Part shown: positions 1-8,078 of the stretch, one piece after another
Layout of the letters: each line of letters begins with the position of its first letter
Position numbering within the stretch: the first letter of the stretch is position 1
NCBI RefSeq assembly: GCF_030433855.1
Contig: NZ_JARUXC010000004.1
Span: 248,001-312,000, forward strand
DNA length: 64,000 bases
Source: Agreia sp. PsM10
GTDB taxonomy: Bacteria; Actinomycetota; Actinomycetes; Actinomycetales; Microbacteriaceae
Direction of reading: 5' to 3'
The notes under the pieces: model-generated
Database searches by the model: none
Told to the model about the DNA's origin: nothing
What the model saw: the letters and a program-made list of their open reading frames with translations, nothing else
Made by a program: the position numbers and the translations under genes

Positions 1-321
1 GGGCACCTGGCGTGGGCAGGTATGGACCCGGTCTCGATGCTGGGGCGCTACTCGGATCGCCTCGTCGACCTGCACATCAAGGACCTCGACCTCGACGTGG
101 CGGCCGCCAGTCGGGCGACGCCCACCCCCTACCGCACCGCGACCGACCAGGGGCTGTTCCTCGAGCCGGGGCTCGGCGGGATGGACCTCGACGGCATCCT
201 CTCCGCGCTGCCCGACGGGTTCGGCGGCTGGATCATCATCGAGGTCGACCGCGCGAGCATGGAGCCGTTCGAGAGCGCGCAGGTGAGCCGAGCCTGGCTG
301 GAGGCGACGATCCCGGCCTGA
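1..321 (+). CDS. Sugar phosphate isomerase/epimerase-like TIM-barrel protein (C-terminal part, 5' truncated by window edge)
   Basis: The reading frame is open from the first base and ends with TGA at 319-321. The visible 106 residues start GHLAWAGMDPV and contain LVDLHIKDLD, the HxKD strand that supplies metal-binding residues in xylose-isomerase-like TIM barrels (IolE/inosose dehydratase, EcnE-like isomerases). A late strand GGWIIIEVDR carries the final acidic residue. The N-terminal half lies outside the window, so the substrate cannot be told. A related protein is encoded at 1538-2332 on the other strand. The gene converges on the oxidoreductase ending at 402, with a nested hairpin between them. 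Confidence 0.8.
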   Translation, partial: GHLAWAGMDPVSMLGRYSDRLVDLHIKDLDLDVAAASRATPTPYRTATDQGLFLEPGLGGMDLDGILSALPDGFGGWIIIEVDRASMEPFESAQVSRAWLEATIPA

Positions 322-327
322 CCCTCC

Positions 328-399
328 AGCATCCGCGCCCCGTAGGCGCATCCGCCGCCAGTCGTCCGGCAGCGGATGCGCCCATACGGCGCGGATGCT
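328..399. terminator. Nested double-stem hairpin, probable bidirectional terminator
   Basis: Two perfect inverted repeats share one centre. The outer arms AGCATCCGCGCC (328-339) and GGCGCGGATGCT (388-399) pair over 12 bp. The inner arms GGCGCATCCGC (345-355) and GCGGATGCGCC (372-382) pair over 11 bp. A symmetric 5/5 internal loop separates the stems and the apical loop has 16 nt. It fills the gap between two convergent stop codons (321 and 402). No T-run follows on either strand, which is common for actinobacterial terminators. Confidence 0.7.
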
Positions 400-401
400 C
401 G

Positions 402-1538
402 CTACAGCGTGCGGGTGGTCGGGTCCCAGGACTCCGGGAGGACCGGGCTCGCGGGGGCCGTGCTCGTGACGCGCACGAACTGGCCGGCCGCGGAGGACTC
501 CTCCATCGCGTTCATCACGTCGAGCACGTGGTAGCCCAGCTCGGCCGGCAGCAGGTCGGCGCCGCCCGACCGGATGGCCCGGGCCATCTCCAGCACGGCA
601 GATCCGCGGCCGCCGGCGTACCCGGTCTCGGCCAGCTCGACGCTCTCCTCGCCGCGCACCAGAGTGCTCGCGCCCTCGAACATGTTCGGGTCGGGCAGCA
701 CGAGCGTTCCGGTCTCGCCGGTGATCTCGACGAATCCCGAGCGACGCAGCGGTGAGTCGAAGCTGAAGATGCTCTGCGACGATTGGCCGCCCTCGAAGCG
801 GGCGAGCGCGCTCATCTGGGTGTTCACGGTCACGGGCAGCTCGGTTCCGGCGCGCGGGCCCGATCCGATGACCCGGATGTCGCGAGCGCGCGAGCCGATC
901 GCCGCGACCTCGGTGAACGACCCGAAGATGCAGGCGAGCGTCGTGAGGTAGTACGGCCCCATGTCGAACAGCGGCCCTGCGCCGGGAACGAAGAAGAAGT
1001 CGGGGTTGGGGTGCCATGACTCGGGGCCGTGGCCCTGAAACGCGGTCATCGCGGTGAGCGGCCGGCCGATGTCGCCGCGGGCGATCGCGCGCAGGGCGCT
1101 CTGCACGCCGGGGCCGAGGATCGTGTCGGGCGCGACGCCGATGCGAAGACCGGATGCCGCGGCCTGGTCGAGCAGCGCCTGTCCGCTCTCGCGGTCGAGA
1201 CTGATCGGCTTCTCGCTCCACACGTGCTTTCCCGCACTGAGAGCGGCCGACGAGAGCTCGGCGTGCACGGCCGGAATCGTGAGGTTGATCACGATCTCGA
1301 TGTCGTCGTCCTTCAGAACCTCGTCGGCGCGTCCGGAACGCGGCACGCCGTATTTCTCGGCCTGCTGCGCGGCGCGTGCGACATCCAGATCGCCGATCAT
1401 CACGACGCGAACGTCGGGGAAGGTCGTGAGGTGGGTGAGGTACTGGTCGCTGATCGCGCCGGCACCGATGATGCCGATGCCGACGGGGCCGGAGCCCGTG
1501 GGGGTGTAGGTGGCGGTGCTGTAGGTGGCGGTGCTCAT
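402..1538 (-). CDS. Gfo/Idh/MocA family oxidoreductase
   Basis: A 378-residue protein with an N-terminal Rossmann fold: VGIGIIGAGAISDQYL near residue 18 is the dinucleotide-binding loop, and VWSEKPISLD carries the EKP motif with the catalytic lysine typical of this family. The C-terminal half has the alpha/beta substrate domain (DMGPYYLTTLACIFGS, GPLFDMG). Members oxidise or epimerise sugars, inositols or their amino derivatives with NAD(P). The start is the ATG at 1538, which shares one base with the TGA of the upstream isomerase gene, so the two are translationally coupled. Longer upstream readings in this frame are antisense noise. The substrate is unknown; the paired isomerase suggests a sugar or inositol pathway. 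Confidence 0.85.
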   Translation of the reverse strand: MSTATYSTATYTPTGSGPVGIGIIGAGAISDQYLTHLTTFPDVRVVMIGDLDVARAAQQAEKYGVPRSGRADEVLKDDDIEIVINLTIPAVHAELSSAALSAGKHVWSEKPISLDRESGQALLDQAAASGLRIGVAPDTILGPGVQSALRAIARGDIGRPLTAMTAFQGHGPESWHPNPDFFFVPGAGPLFDMGPYYLTTLACIFGSFTEVAAIGSRARDIRVIGSGPRAGTELPVTVNTQMSALARFEGGQSSQSIFSFDSPLRRSGFVEITGETGTLVLPDPNMFEGASTLVRGEESVELAETGYAGGRGSAVLEMARAIRSGGADLLPAELGYHVLDVMNAMEESSAAGQFVRVTSTAPASPVLPESWDPTTRTL

Positions 1539-2332
1539 CAGCGGAGGCCCCTCTCGACGAGGAACTGTCTGGCTTCGGCGATGCCGGCGAAGAGGTCGCC
1601 CGAGTAGACGTCGAACTCGACGACGGCGAACTCGAGGTCGGGAACCGCGTCGAGGCCGGCGGCGAGGGGCACAACGCCCTGCCCGGCGGGAAGCTGGCTC
1701 GACAGGTGCTCGGGCTGTTCGAGCGAGATGTGCCCCGCGGGAACCTGGTTGGGCAGGTCGCCGGTGAGCGACCCGTCTTTCACGTGGATGAACTTGACCC
1801 GGTCGGCGTTGCGGGTGAGGAACTCGACGAGGTCCTCGCCTCCCGCGGCCACCCAGTACGCGTCGACCTCGAGAACGACGGCGGGGTCGAGCAGGCTCGC
1901 GAAGTGGTCGAGGCCGGTGACGCCCTCGACGTGGTTGCGGATCTCGCCGTCGTGGTTGTGATAGCCCACGCGCATGCCGCGGGCGGCGGCGGGCTCGACG
2001 GCGGAGTTGAGGCGGTCGGCGAGACGAGCGATGTTCTCGGCGCTCTCCCACAGGGTCGGCGGGGTGAACGACTCGATGACCGTCTTCACGCCCAGCCGCT
2101 CGGCCAGGTCGAAGGATTCCTCCAGCTCGCCGGTCGCCAGCGGCACGTGGGCGCTCGGTGCGGTGAGTCCGTGCTTCGCGAGCCCCGCCGCGTAGGCGTC
2201 GCCGAATTCCTGCAGTCCGTAGAGCTCGACGGCCGTGAAGCCGAGGTCGGCGATCCGCCCGAGCGTCGCATCCGGATCGGCGGCGAGCGCCTCCTTGACC
2301 GTGTAGAGCTGGAGCGAAATGGTCGCGGTCAT
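1538..2332 (-). CDS. Sugar phosphate isomerase/epimerase (xylose isomerase-like TIM barrel)
   Basis: A 264-residue protein with the AP endonuclease family 2/xylose isomerase-like fold. It opens ATISLQLYTVKEAL, then GFTAVELYGL, VGYHNHDGEI (metal-ligand strand), LEVDAYWVAAGG and KFIHVKDGSL, ending with a late acidic strand AVVEFDVY. Many homologues annotated as sugar phosphate isomerases act with Gfo/Idh/MocA enzymes in inositol or keto-sugar metabolism, and that partner lies directly downstream. The start at 2332 has a GAGGAG Shine-Dalgarno about 4 nt upstream. Its 126-bp upstream gap to the GH32 gene probably carries its promoter, but no operator was recognised there. Confidence 0.82.
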   Translation of the reverse strand: MTATISLQLYTVKEALAADPDATLGRIADLGFTAVELYGLQEFGDAYAAGLAKHGLTAPSAHVPLATGELEESFDLAERLGVKTVIESFTPPTLWESAENIARLADRLNSAVEPAAARGMRVGYHNHDGEIRNHVEGVTGLDHFASLLDPAVVLEVDAYWVAAGGEDLVEFLTRNADRVKFIHVKDGSLTGDLPNQVPAGHISLEQPEHLSSQLPAGQGVVPLAAGLDAVPDLEFAVVEFDVYSGDLFAGIAEARQFLVERGLR

Positions 2333-2457
2333 GCGTCTCCTCAGTGAGTGCGTGCGGGGGTGTTCGACAAGCCTAGCCAGAAGCTGCGGATGCGCATACA
2401 TTTCGATGGTCGCGTCATGACCGGCGGGTTGCGGCGGTTGTGTCTGTCGGTTCGGGT

Positions 2458-3639
2458 CTATGGAGTCGTGCTGCCGATCTCGAACACAGAGGCTGAACCG
2501 ACACCGAAGAGTGCCGCGCCGGTGAACAGCTCGACGGTCTCGCCGTCGACGAGCACCTGCACCTCGCCGTCGCCGGTGGGCACGATGGTCTCGACGCCCT
2601 GCCATGTGCAGGTCACCGAGTCGACTTCGCGTCGGATGATGAGCGCGCTGTCCGAGCTCGATGCAGTCCACTCCTCGCCGACGGCGATGCTGGTGAGCGC
2701 GGCGGACGCGGCCTGCGCGATCGTCGGGTGCGGCGCCGCGACAAGCGTGTCGCCCTCGAGTCGCAGCACGTGCGGCACGCTCAGCGCGCTGGCGCGGACG
2801 ACCTCGGCGTCGATGGCTCCGCGCATCCACGAGATCAGGCACGGCAACCCGTCGCGGTCGCGGAAGAAGGAGGGAGCGTAGTAGCTGTCGCCGTAGGTCA
2901 GGCGCCCCCAAGCGGTCGCGTCGAAGCGGCCGTCGACGAATGTGCCGATGGCATAGGCGACGTAGTGGAGTACGTCGTCCTGCCAGACCGAGGTGACCAT
3001 CACGTCGCGGCCGTCGATGGTGAAGATCTGGGGGCACTCCCAGAGCGCTCCCGTCCACACCGGGTCGGTTTCGCTCGTGCTTCGCGATGCCGCCAGGCCG
3101 TCGAATGACCACGAATCGAGGTCGTCGGAGACGTACGAGCTGGCCGCAGCCTCGCCCCCGACAATGGCGGTGCCCACGAGCATCCGCCACCGCTCGCCAT
3201 CGCGCATCACGAACGGGTCGCGGAAGGCGACAAGATCCAGCGGCGGCGCCTCCACGACGACCGAGCCTTTCGTCCACACGAGCCAGTCGTCGTCGACCGG
3301 GGTGGCGCTGCGGATGCGGCCGACGCCGAACTCGGGTGTGGAGACGGCGGTGTAGAAGATCGTGGCGCGGCCGGCGACATCGACCGCGAGCGAGCCAGAC
3401 CAGATGCCGTCGTCGCCATCGCCCGGCGCGAGGGCGACCGGATGCTCGGTCCACTCGATCAGGTCAGGCGAACTCGCGTGCCCCCAGCGGCACTCGGGAG
3501 CCCACGTGGTGCGATCGGGAACGTACTGGAAGAAGAGGTGGTAGCGGCCGTTGTGCCAGGTCAGCGCGAGCGGGTCGTTCATCCACCCCGATCCGGGGGT
3601 GAAATGCCAGCGGGGGCGGGCGCGCGGCGCGTGCGTCAT
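2458..3639 (-). CDS. Glycoside hydrolase family 32 (intracellular beta-fructofuranosidase/inulobiase-type)
   Basis: A 393-residue GH32 enzyme with the family triad. WMNDPLAL holds the nucleophile Asp22, AFRDPF the transition-state Asp141, and ALWECPQIF the acid/base Glu201. The five-bladed propeller domain is complete; the C-terminal beta-sandwich is short compared with typical 450-500 residue members. There is no signal peptide, as residue 11 already begins the catalytic WHFTPGSGWMNDP, so it acts in the cytoplasm. It diverges from an ABC importer, LacI regulator, kinase and GH91 enzyme. That makes hydrolysis of an imported fructosyl disaccharide such as inulobiose the most economical reading. 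Sucrose hydrolysis cannot be excluded. Confidence 0.9.
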   Translation of the reverse strand: MTHAPRARPRWHFTPGSGWMNDPLALTWHNGRYHLFFQYVPDRTTWAPECRWGHASSPDLIEWTEHPVALAPGDGDDGIWSGSLAVDVAGRATIFYTAVSTPEFGVGRIRSATPVDDDWLVWTKGSVVVEAPPLDLVAFRDPFVMRDGERWRMLVGTAIVGGEAAASSYVSDDLDSWSFDGLAASRSTSETDPVWTGALWECPQIFTIDGRDVMVTSVWQDDVLHYVAYAIGTFVDGRFDATAWGRLTYGDSYYAPSFFRDRDGLPCLISWMRGAIDAEVVRASALSVPHVLRLEGDTLVAAPHPTIAQAASAALTSIAVGEEWTASSSDSALIIRREVDSVTCTWQGVETIVPTGDGEVQVLVDGETVELFTGAALFGVGSASVFEIGSTTP

Positions 3640-3686
3640 GAGTGCGGCTCCTTATGCTGCCGCCGTCGATGGCGGGCTGTTCGACA

Positions 3687-3727
3687 ATTATGGGCTTGAC
3701 AAGACGATTTGGCAAAACGTATTGTCA
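3687..3727. promoter_or_regulatory. Divergent promoters with LacI-family operator
   Basis: The sequence TGGCAAAACGTATTGTCA at 3710-3727 is an imperfect palindrome centred on CG (7 of 9 pairs match), the usual form of LacI/GalR operators. It overlaps a rightward promoter candidate, TTGACA at 3696-3701 and TATTGT at 3720-3725 with an 18-bp spacer. It also overlaps a leftward candidate, TTGCCA complementary to 3710-3715 and CATAAT complementary to 3687-3692 with a 17-bp spacer. One bound dimer could therefore silence both the GH32 gene and the transporter operon. The LacI gene at 7002 is the obvious partner. Confidence 0.65.
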
Positions 3728-3814
3728 GAGCAGTCGCCTCAGCGACGCGTGCCGTTTCTCTCGGTGCGCACCCTACGTAATCACGCAATGTCGCACAGAA
3801 TTGGAGTCGAAGTA

Positions 3815-5131
3815 ATGATGCTTCGCATACATCGACGGATGTCCCGTCGTGTCCTGGTAGGCGCCGCCGGTGTCCTCGCCGTCGTCACCACCGCCGTCCT
3901 CTCGGGGTGTGGCGCTGGAGGCGGCGCTCCCGCAGCGGGTGACGATTCGATCACCGTTCTCGTCGAGGCCGGTGGCCACGGCGAGTTGCAGCCGATCGCC
4001 GATCAGTTCGAGACAGACACGGGCACCTCGGTGACTTTCGTCGAGTTGCCCTACGACGGCCTCTACAATCGGCTGAACAGTGAGTTCAGCTCGGGTTCGC
4101 TCTCGTTCGACGTCGCGGCTCTGGACTCGATCTGGCTGCCGACCTTCGCCGAGGCACTGACGCCTCTCGACGACGTGTTCACCGACGAGGTGCAGTCCGA
4201 CCTGTTTCCTGCGCTCGTGACCGAGGCGCAGGTCGACGGCTCGTTCGTCGGGATGCCCGCCTGGACCAATTCTGAGATCCTCTACTACCGCACAGACCTC
4301 TTCGAGGACCCGGCCCAGCAGGCCAACTTCAAGGCGCAGTTCGGGTATGACCTCGTGCCTCCCACCACCTGGGAGCAGTACGCCGACGTCGCGAAGTTCT
4401 TCACGCAGGACACCGATGGCGACGGCCAGGTCGACATCTACGGCACCGACGTGAAGGGTGCGGTCGAGACGGAATGGTTGGCCACCCTGTCGCAGACGGG
4501 CGAGAAGGACATGGTCGTCGGCGACGATGGAACCGTGTCTCTCGGCGACGAGGACAGCCTCGAGGCGCTCGACTTCTACACCAGTCTGCTGCCCTATGCC
4601 CCCTCGGGCGCTGCGCAGCTGGATTGGGCCGGTTCGCAGAACCTCTTCAACCAGGGCCAGGTGGCGATGATGCGCTTCTGGGCGCACGCCTACAAGCAGA
4701 TCCCCGCAGACTCGGCGGTGGCCGGCAATGTCGGGGTGATGACGATGGTCGGTGGCCCTGGCGGGGTCGCCGGAGTTCCGGGCGCGTGGTACCTCTCGGT
4801 GCCGGCGGGCACGAGCAAACAGGAGAAGGCACTGGAGTTCGTGCAGTACGCCTACGACCACAACGAGCTGTCCGTCGACACCGACCTGGGACTCGCATCG
4901 CGTATCTCGGTGCTCGAGCAGTACCAGGACAAGCCCGGCTACGAGAACTACAAGCCGCTCATCGACACCCTGAATGCCGAGTCGACCATCCCACGTCCGG
5001 CGAACCCGAAGTGGCAGGAGATCGTCGATTCCGCTCTGATCCCCATGATCCAGAAGGCCGTCGTACCGGGGGCCGACAATCAGAAGCTCCTCGACGACGC
5101 CAAAGCGCAGGTGGAGTCCATCATCGAGTGA
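3815..5131 (+). CDS. ABC transporter sugar-binding lipoprotein (CUT1 family)
   Basis: A 438-residue lipoprotein. A basic N-terminus and hydrophobic segment lead to the lipobox LSGC with Cys32, followed by a Gly/Ala-rich linker. The mature part is a type-1 extracellular solute-binding protein (NRLNSEFSSGSLSFDVAALD, LTPLDDVFTDE, GMPAWTNSEILYYRTDLF, GGPGGVAGVPGAWYLSVPAG). The ATG at 3815 is chosen for its GGAG at 3803-3806; longer upstream readings cross the promoter. It heads an operon with two permeases, a LacI regulator, a PfkB kinase and a GH91 enzyme, so the ligand is probably a fructose-containing oligosaccharide or dianhydride. No ATPase is encoded nearby, as usual for CUT1 systems sharing an MsmK-type ATPase. 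Confidence 0.9.
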   Translation: MMLRIHRRMSRRVLVGAAGVLAVVTTAVLSGCGAGGGAPAAGDDSITVLVEAGGHGELQPIADQFETDTGTSVTFVELPYDGLYNRLNSEFSSGSLSFDVAALDSIWLPTFAEALTPLDDVFTDEVQSDLFPALVTEAQVDGSFVGMPAWTNSEILYYRTDLFEDPAQQANFKAQFGYDLVPPTTWEQYADVAKFFTQDTDGDGQVDIYGTDVKGAVETEWLATLSQTGEKDMVVGDDGTVSLGDEDSLEALDFYTSLLPYAPSGAAQLDWAGSQNLFNQGQVAMMRFWAHAYKQIPADSAVAGNVGVMTMVGGPGGVAGVPGAWYLSVPAGTSKQEKALEFVQYAYDHNELSVDTDLGLASRISVLEQYQDKPGYENYKPLIDTLNAESTIPRPANPKWQEIVDSALIPMIQKAVVPGADNQKLLDDAKAQVESIIE

Positions 5132-5210
5132 CCTCAGGCTGTGGCGCCCCGGTCCAACGGGGCGCCACAGCCGCCCACCCTTCGCCGTTCCTCGACCCGA
5201 AAGTCTCATC

Positions 5211-6104
5211 GTGCGTCTCACCGATCGCCGGTTCGCCTTCTTCCTGATGCTCCCGGCCACCGTTTTCCTCGCCGTGTTCGTAGCGTGGCCCCTCGTGCAA
5301 TTCGTCTCGGATTCCTTCTTCGATATCAGCAAATTCGCCGGAGGACCCCGTACCTTCGTCGGCCTCGACAACTACATCGACGCGTTCACCTCTGGCGACT
5401 TCGGCAACGCCGCGTGGCGAACGATCGTCTACACCGTCATCGTGGTCGTCTTCGAGTTCGTCCTCGGTCTCACCGTCGCGCTGATATTCACGGCGCTCGG
5501 CAACTCCTCGCGGGTATTCCGCACCATCTTCCTGTATCCCCTGATGATCGCGCCGATCGTCGCCGGTCTGCTCTGGCGGTTCCTGCTGATCGACAATTTC
5601 GGCATCGTCAACCAGCTCCTGACCGATGCCCACATCCTTCAAGATCCGGGCCAGATCCAGTGGCTGAGCGATCCGAACATCGCTCTGTTCTCGGTCGCGA
5701 TCCCCGACATCTGGTTGACTACCTCGTTCATCTCGCTCGTGCTCTTCGCCGGCCTGCAGAACATCCCGGGCGACGTCATCGAGGCGGCCAGGCTCGACGG
5801 CGCCCGCTATTCGACGATCCTGTTCCGCATCATCATCCCCCTGCTTCGACCCGTCATAGCGGTGGCCCTGATCCTCCGCGGCATCGACGCCGCCCGTGCC
5901 TTCGATGTCATCCTCATCCAGACCAACGGGGGGCCGCAGCAGAGCACGGAAACCATGTCGCTGCTCGTCTACCGCACGATGGTGCGGTTCGGCGATCCAG
6001 GCCTGGCGAGCGCGATGGGAACCGTGTATCTCGTGGCCATGCTCGCCGTCTCGGTCGCGGCCATCCTGCTCATCTGGCGACCCGGAAGTGAGAACAACCG
6101 ATGA
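5211..6104 (+). CDS. ABC transporter permease, MalF-like
   Basis: A 297-residue inner-membrane protein with six or so hydrophobic segments. It carries the cytoplasmic EAA loop EAARLDGARYSTILFRIIIP near residue 190, which docks to the ATPase. It opens RFAFFLMLPATVFLAVFVAWPLVQ as in MalF-type sugar permeases without a long N-terminal extension. The start is a GTG at 5211 with only a weak purine-rich upstream site, 79 nt after the binding-protein stop. It overlaps the next permease by 4 nt (ATGA). Confidence 0.88.
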   Translation: MRLTDRRFAFFLMLPATVFLAVFVAWPLVQFVSDSFFDISKFAGGPRTFVGLDNYIDAFTSGDFGNAAWRTIVYTVIVVVFEFVLGLTVALIFTALGNSSRVFRTIFLYPLMIAPIVAGLLWRFLLIDNFGIVNQLLTDAHILQDPGQIQWLSDPNIALFSVAIPDIWLTTSFISLVLFAGLQNIPGDVIEAARLDGARYSTILFRIIIPLLRPVIAVALILRGIDAARAFDVILIQTNGGPQQSTETMSLLVYRTMVRFGDPGLASAMGTVYLVAMLAVSVAAILLIWRPGSENNR

Positions 6105-6940
6105 ACGGTCTCGAAACCACCCGCGTGAGCTCCCGGGCCATCCTCTGGGTCGCCCTCGTGCTGCTCGTCGTGCTGTACGGCTTCCCCTTCCTCTACATGC
6201 TCTTCACGTCGTTCAAAACGCCACTGGAGACGATCGCGGTGCCGCCGACCGTGCTGCCCTCGACCTGGACGATCGAGAACTACACGTCGGCCATCGGCCG
6301 TGACGGTGTGGTCGCCTCGTTCATCAACAGCGTCGTGACAGCCGTACTCAGCACCGCCATCTCCCTCGTGCTGGCGCTGCCGGCGGCCTACGCCGTCACG
6401 CGGTTCCGCACCCGCTTCGGTCGATTCTTCATCGTCGGCGCCCTCGTGATGCGCATGGTGCCCCCGATCGTGATCGGCGTGCCGATGATCGGCATCTTCC
6501 GCAGCCTCGGCATCTCGGACACCTCGCTCGCACTGGCTATCGCGCATGCCACCATCTCGTTGCCGCTGTCGATCTGGCTGATGTCGAGCTTCTTCGAGGC
6601 CGTACCCGAGGAGCTCGAGGAGGCGGCGAAGATCGACGGCGCCAGCCGGCTCGGGGCGCTCTGGCGCGTAGTGCTTCCGGTGACCGCCGGCGGGATCGCG
6701 GTCACCGCGATCTTCGCCTTCCTCGCATCGTGGAACGAGTTTCTGTTCGCGCTGCTCCTCACGGCCACGCGGTCGCAGACCACGCCGATCGTGATCGCGA
6801 ACTTCCAGACCCAGTTCGGCCTCGACTGGGGCGCGATGACCGCGCTCGCGGTGCTGTACTCGGTACCCGTGATCCTTCTGGCGCTCGTGCTGCAGCGTCA
6901 TATCGTCGCCGGTCTCACCGCCGGGGCGGTGAAAGGGTGA
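6101..6940 (+). CDS. ABC transporter permease, MalG-like
   Basis: A 279-residue membrane protein with the MalG layout: LLVVLYGFPFLYMLFTSFKTP at the N-terminus, a periplasmic loop (TWTIENYTSAIG), the EAA loop EAAKIDGASRLGALWRVVLP near residue 175, and a final segment VLYSVPVILLALVLQRHIVAGLTAGAVKG typical of this subunit. Its ATG overlaps the MalF-like stop by 4 nt, so both half-transporters are translated together. It should pair with the binding protein at 3815. Confidence 0.88.
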   Translation: MNGLETTRVSSRAILWVALVLLVVLYGFPFLYMLFTSFKTPLETIAVPPTVLPSTWTIENYTSAIGRDGVVASFINSVVTAVLSTAISLVLALPAAYAVTRFRTRFGRFFIVGALVMRMVPPIVIGVPMIGIFRSLGISDTSLALAIAHATISLPLSIWLMSSFFEAVPEELEEAAKIDGASRLGALWRVVLPVTAGGIAVTAIFAFLASWNEFLFALLLTATRSQTTPIVIANFQTQFGLDWGAMTALAVLYSVPVILLALVLQRHIVAGLTAGAVKG

Positions 6941-7001
6941 CGATGTCGGTGAGAATGGTGGCGAGCCGAATCGGCCGGCCTCGGGCATGCAAGGGGAGAC
7001 A

Positions 7002-8078
7002 GTGGCACGCAAAGCAGTAGGCATCAAGGACGTGGCCCGCGAAGCGGGAGTGTCCGTGACCACCGTCTCCCACATCCTCAACGACGTCGAGTCCGCACGC
7101 GCCAGTGACGAGACCCGTGAACGGGTGAAGTCGACGGCCGAACGGCTCGGATACGGAGCCAATCGCATAGCCCGGAGCCTCCGCCGACAGCAGTCCGAGA
7201 TGATCGGGCTGCTGAGCGAGGAGATCGCCACCACACCGCACGCCGGCCGCATCATCCTCGGTGCCCAGGAGGCGGCACGCAAACGGGGCTTGACCCTGAT
7301 GCTCATCAACACCAGCCGCGACGAGTTCGACATTCAGCGGGACACGGACGCTCTGCTGCGCCAGCAGGTCGACGGCGTGCTCTACGCCACGATGTACCAC
7401 CGCGAGATAGACCTCCCTCGATTGCTGCGGTCCGTCCCGACGGTGCTGATCGACTCGACCTCGCGCGACGGAAGCATCCCGTCGGTCGTGCCCGATGAGG
7501 AGGGCGGTGCGTACGTCGCCGTGAACGAGCTGATCGAGCACGGCCATCGGCGGATCGGCTTCATCACGAACTCCGACGACGTGCCGGCCACCCGCGGACG
7601 CCTGGCCGGCTACCGGCGGGCGCTCGGGGACGCCGGCCTCGAATTCGAGTCCCGGCTCGTGGTCTCCGAGCAGTCCGAGACTCCAGGCGGGTACAAAGCG
7701 GCCGTTGCGGTGCTTGACCGTGTCGACCGGCCTACCGGTCTCTTCTGCTACAACGACCGCATGGCCATGGGGGCCTATCGCGCTGCTGCTGAACTCGGAC
7801 TCCGCATTCCGGCGGATCTCTCGATCGTGGGCTTCGACAACCAGGAGTTGATCGCAGAGGGGCTGTATCCCGCTCTGACCACAGTTGCCCTGCCGCACTA
7901 CGAGATGGGCGAGTGGGCGCTCGGCGCCCTCGCCGATCTCATCCAGCCCGAGGCCGTGATCGGGACCGCACCCTCCTCGGCAGACCCGGTCTACGAGTCC
8001 GCGGTGCTGCCATGCCCGCTCGTGCGGCGACACTCGGTCGCGGCGCCCCGCTCGGAAGGGGAACCCGCCCATGACTGA
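7002..8078 (+). CDS. LacI family transcriptional regulator
   Basis: A 358-residue repressor. The N-terminal helix-turn-helix GIKDVAREAGVSVTTVSHIL and hinge region SLRRQQSEMIGLL are followed by a periplasmic-binding-protein-like sensor domain (LPRLLRSVPTVLIDS, GHRRIGFITNSDD, GLFCYNDRMAMGAYRAAAELGLRIPADLSIVGFDNQE). The GTG at 7002 is preferred over the ATG at 6987 because AAGGGGAG at 6991-6998 lies between them and homologues begin MxxKxVTIKDVA. The gene sits inside the fructan-type operon and overlaps the kinase by 8 nt. It probably controls the palindrome at 3710-3727, with a sugar such as fructose, inulobiose or difructose anhydride as inducer. Confidence 0.9.
   Translation: MARKAVGIKDVAREAGVSVTTVSHILNDVESARASDETRERVKSTAERLGYGANRIARSLRRQQSEMIGLLSEEIATTPHAGRIILGAQEAARKRGLTLMLINTSRDEFDIQRDTDALLRQQVDGVLYATMYHREIDLPRLLRSVPTVLIDSTSRDGSIPSVVPDEEGGAYVAVNELIEHGHRRIGFITNSDDVPATRGRLAGYRRALGDAGLEFESRLVVSEQSETPGGYKAAVAVLDRVDRPTGLFCYNDRMAMGAYRAAAELGLRIPADLSIVGFDNQELIAEGLYPALTTVALPHYEMGEWALGALADLIQPEAVIGTAPSSADPVYESAVLPCPLVRRHSVAAPRSEGEPAHD

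Noticed and set aside
3773-5371. Long reverse-strand open frame opposite the solute-binding protein gene
   Set aside because: It is the high-GC antisense of a gene with clear lipobox and binding-protein motifs; its translation is Arg/Gly/Val-rich without domains.
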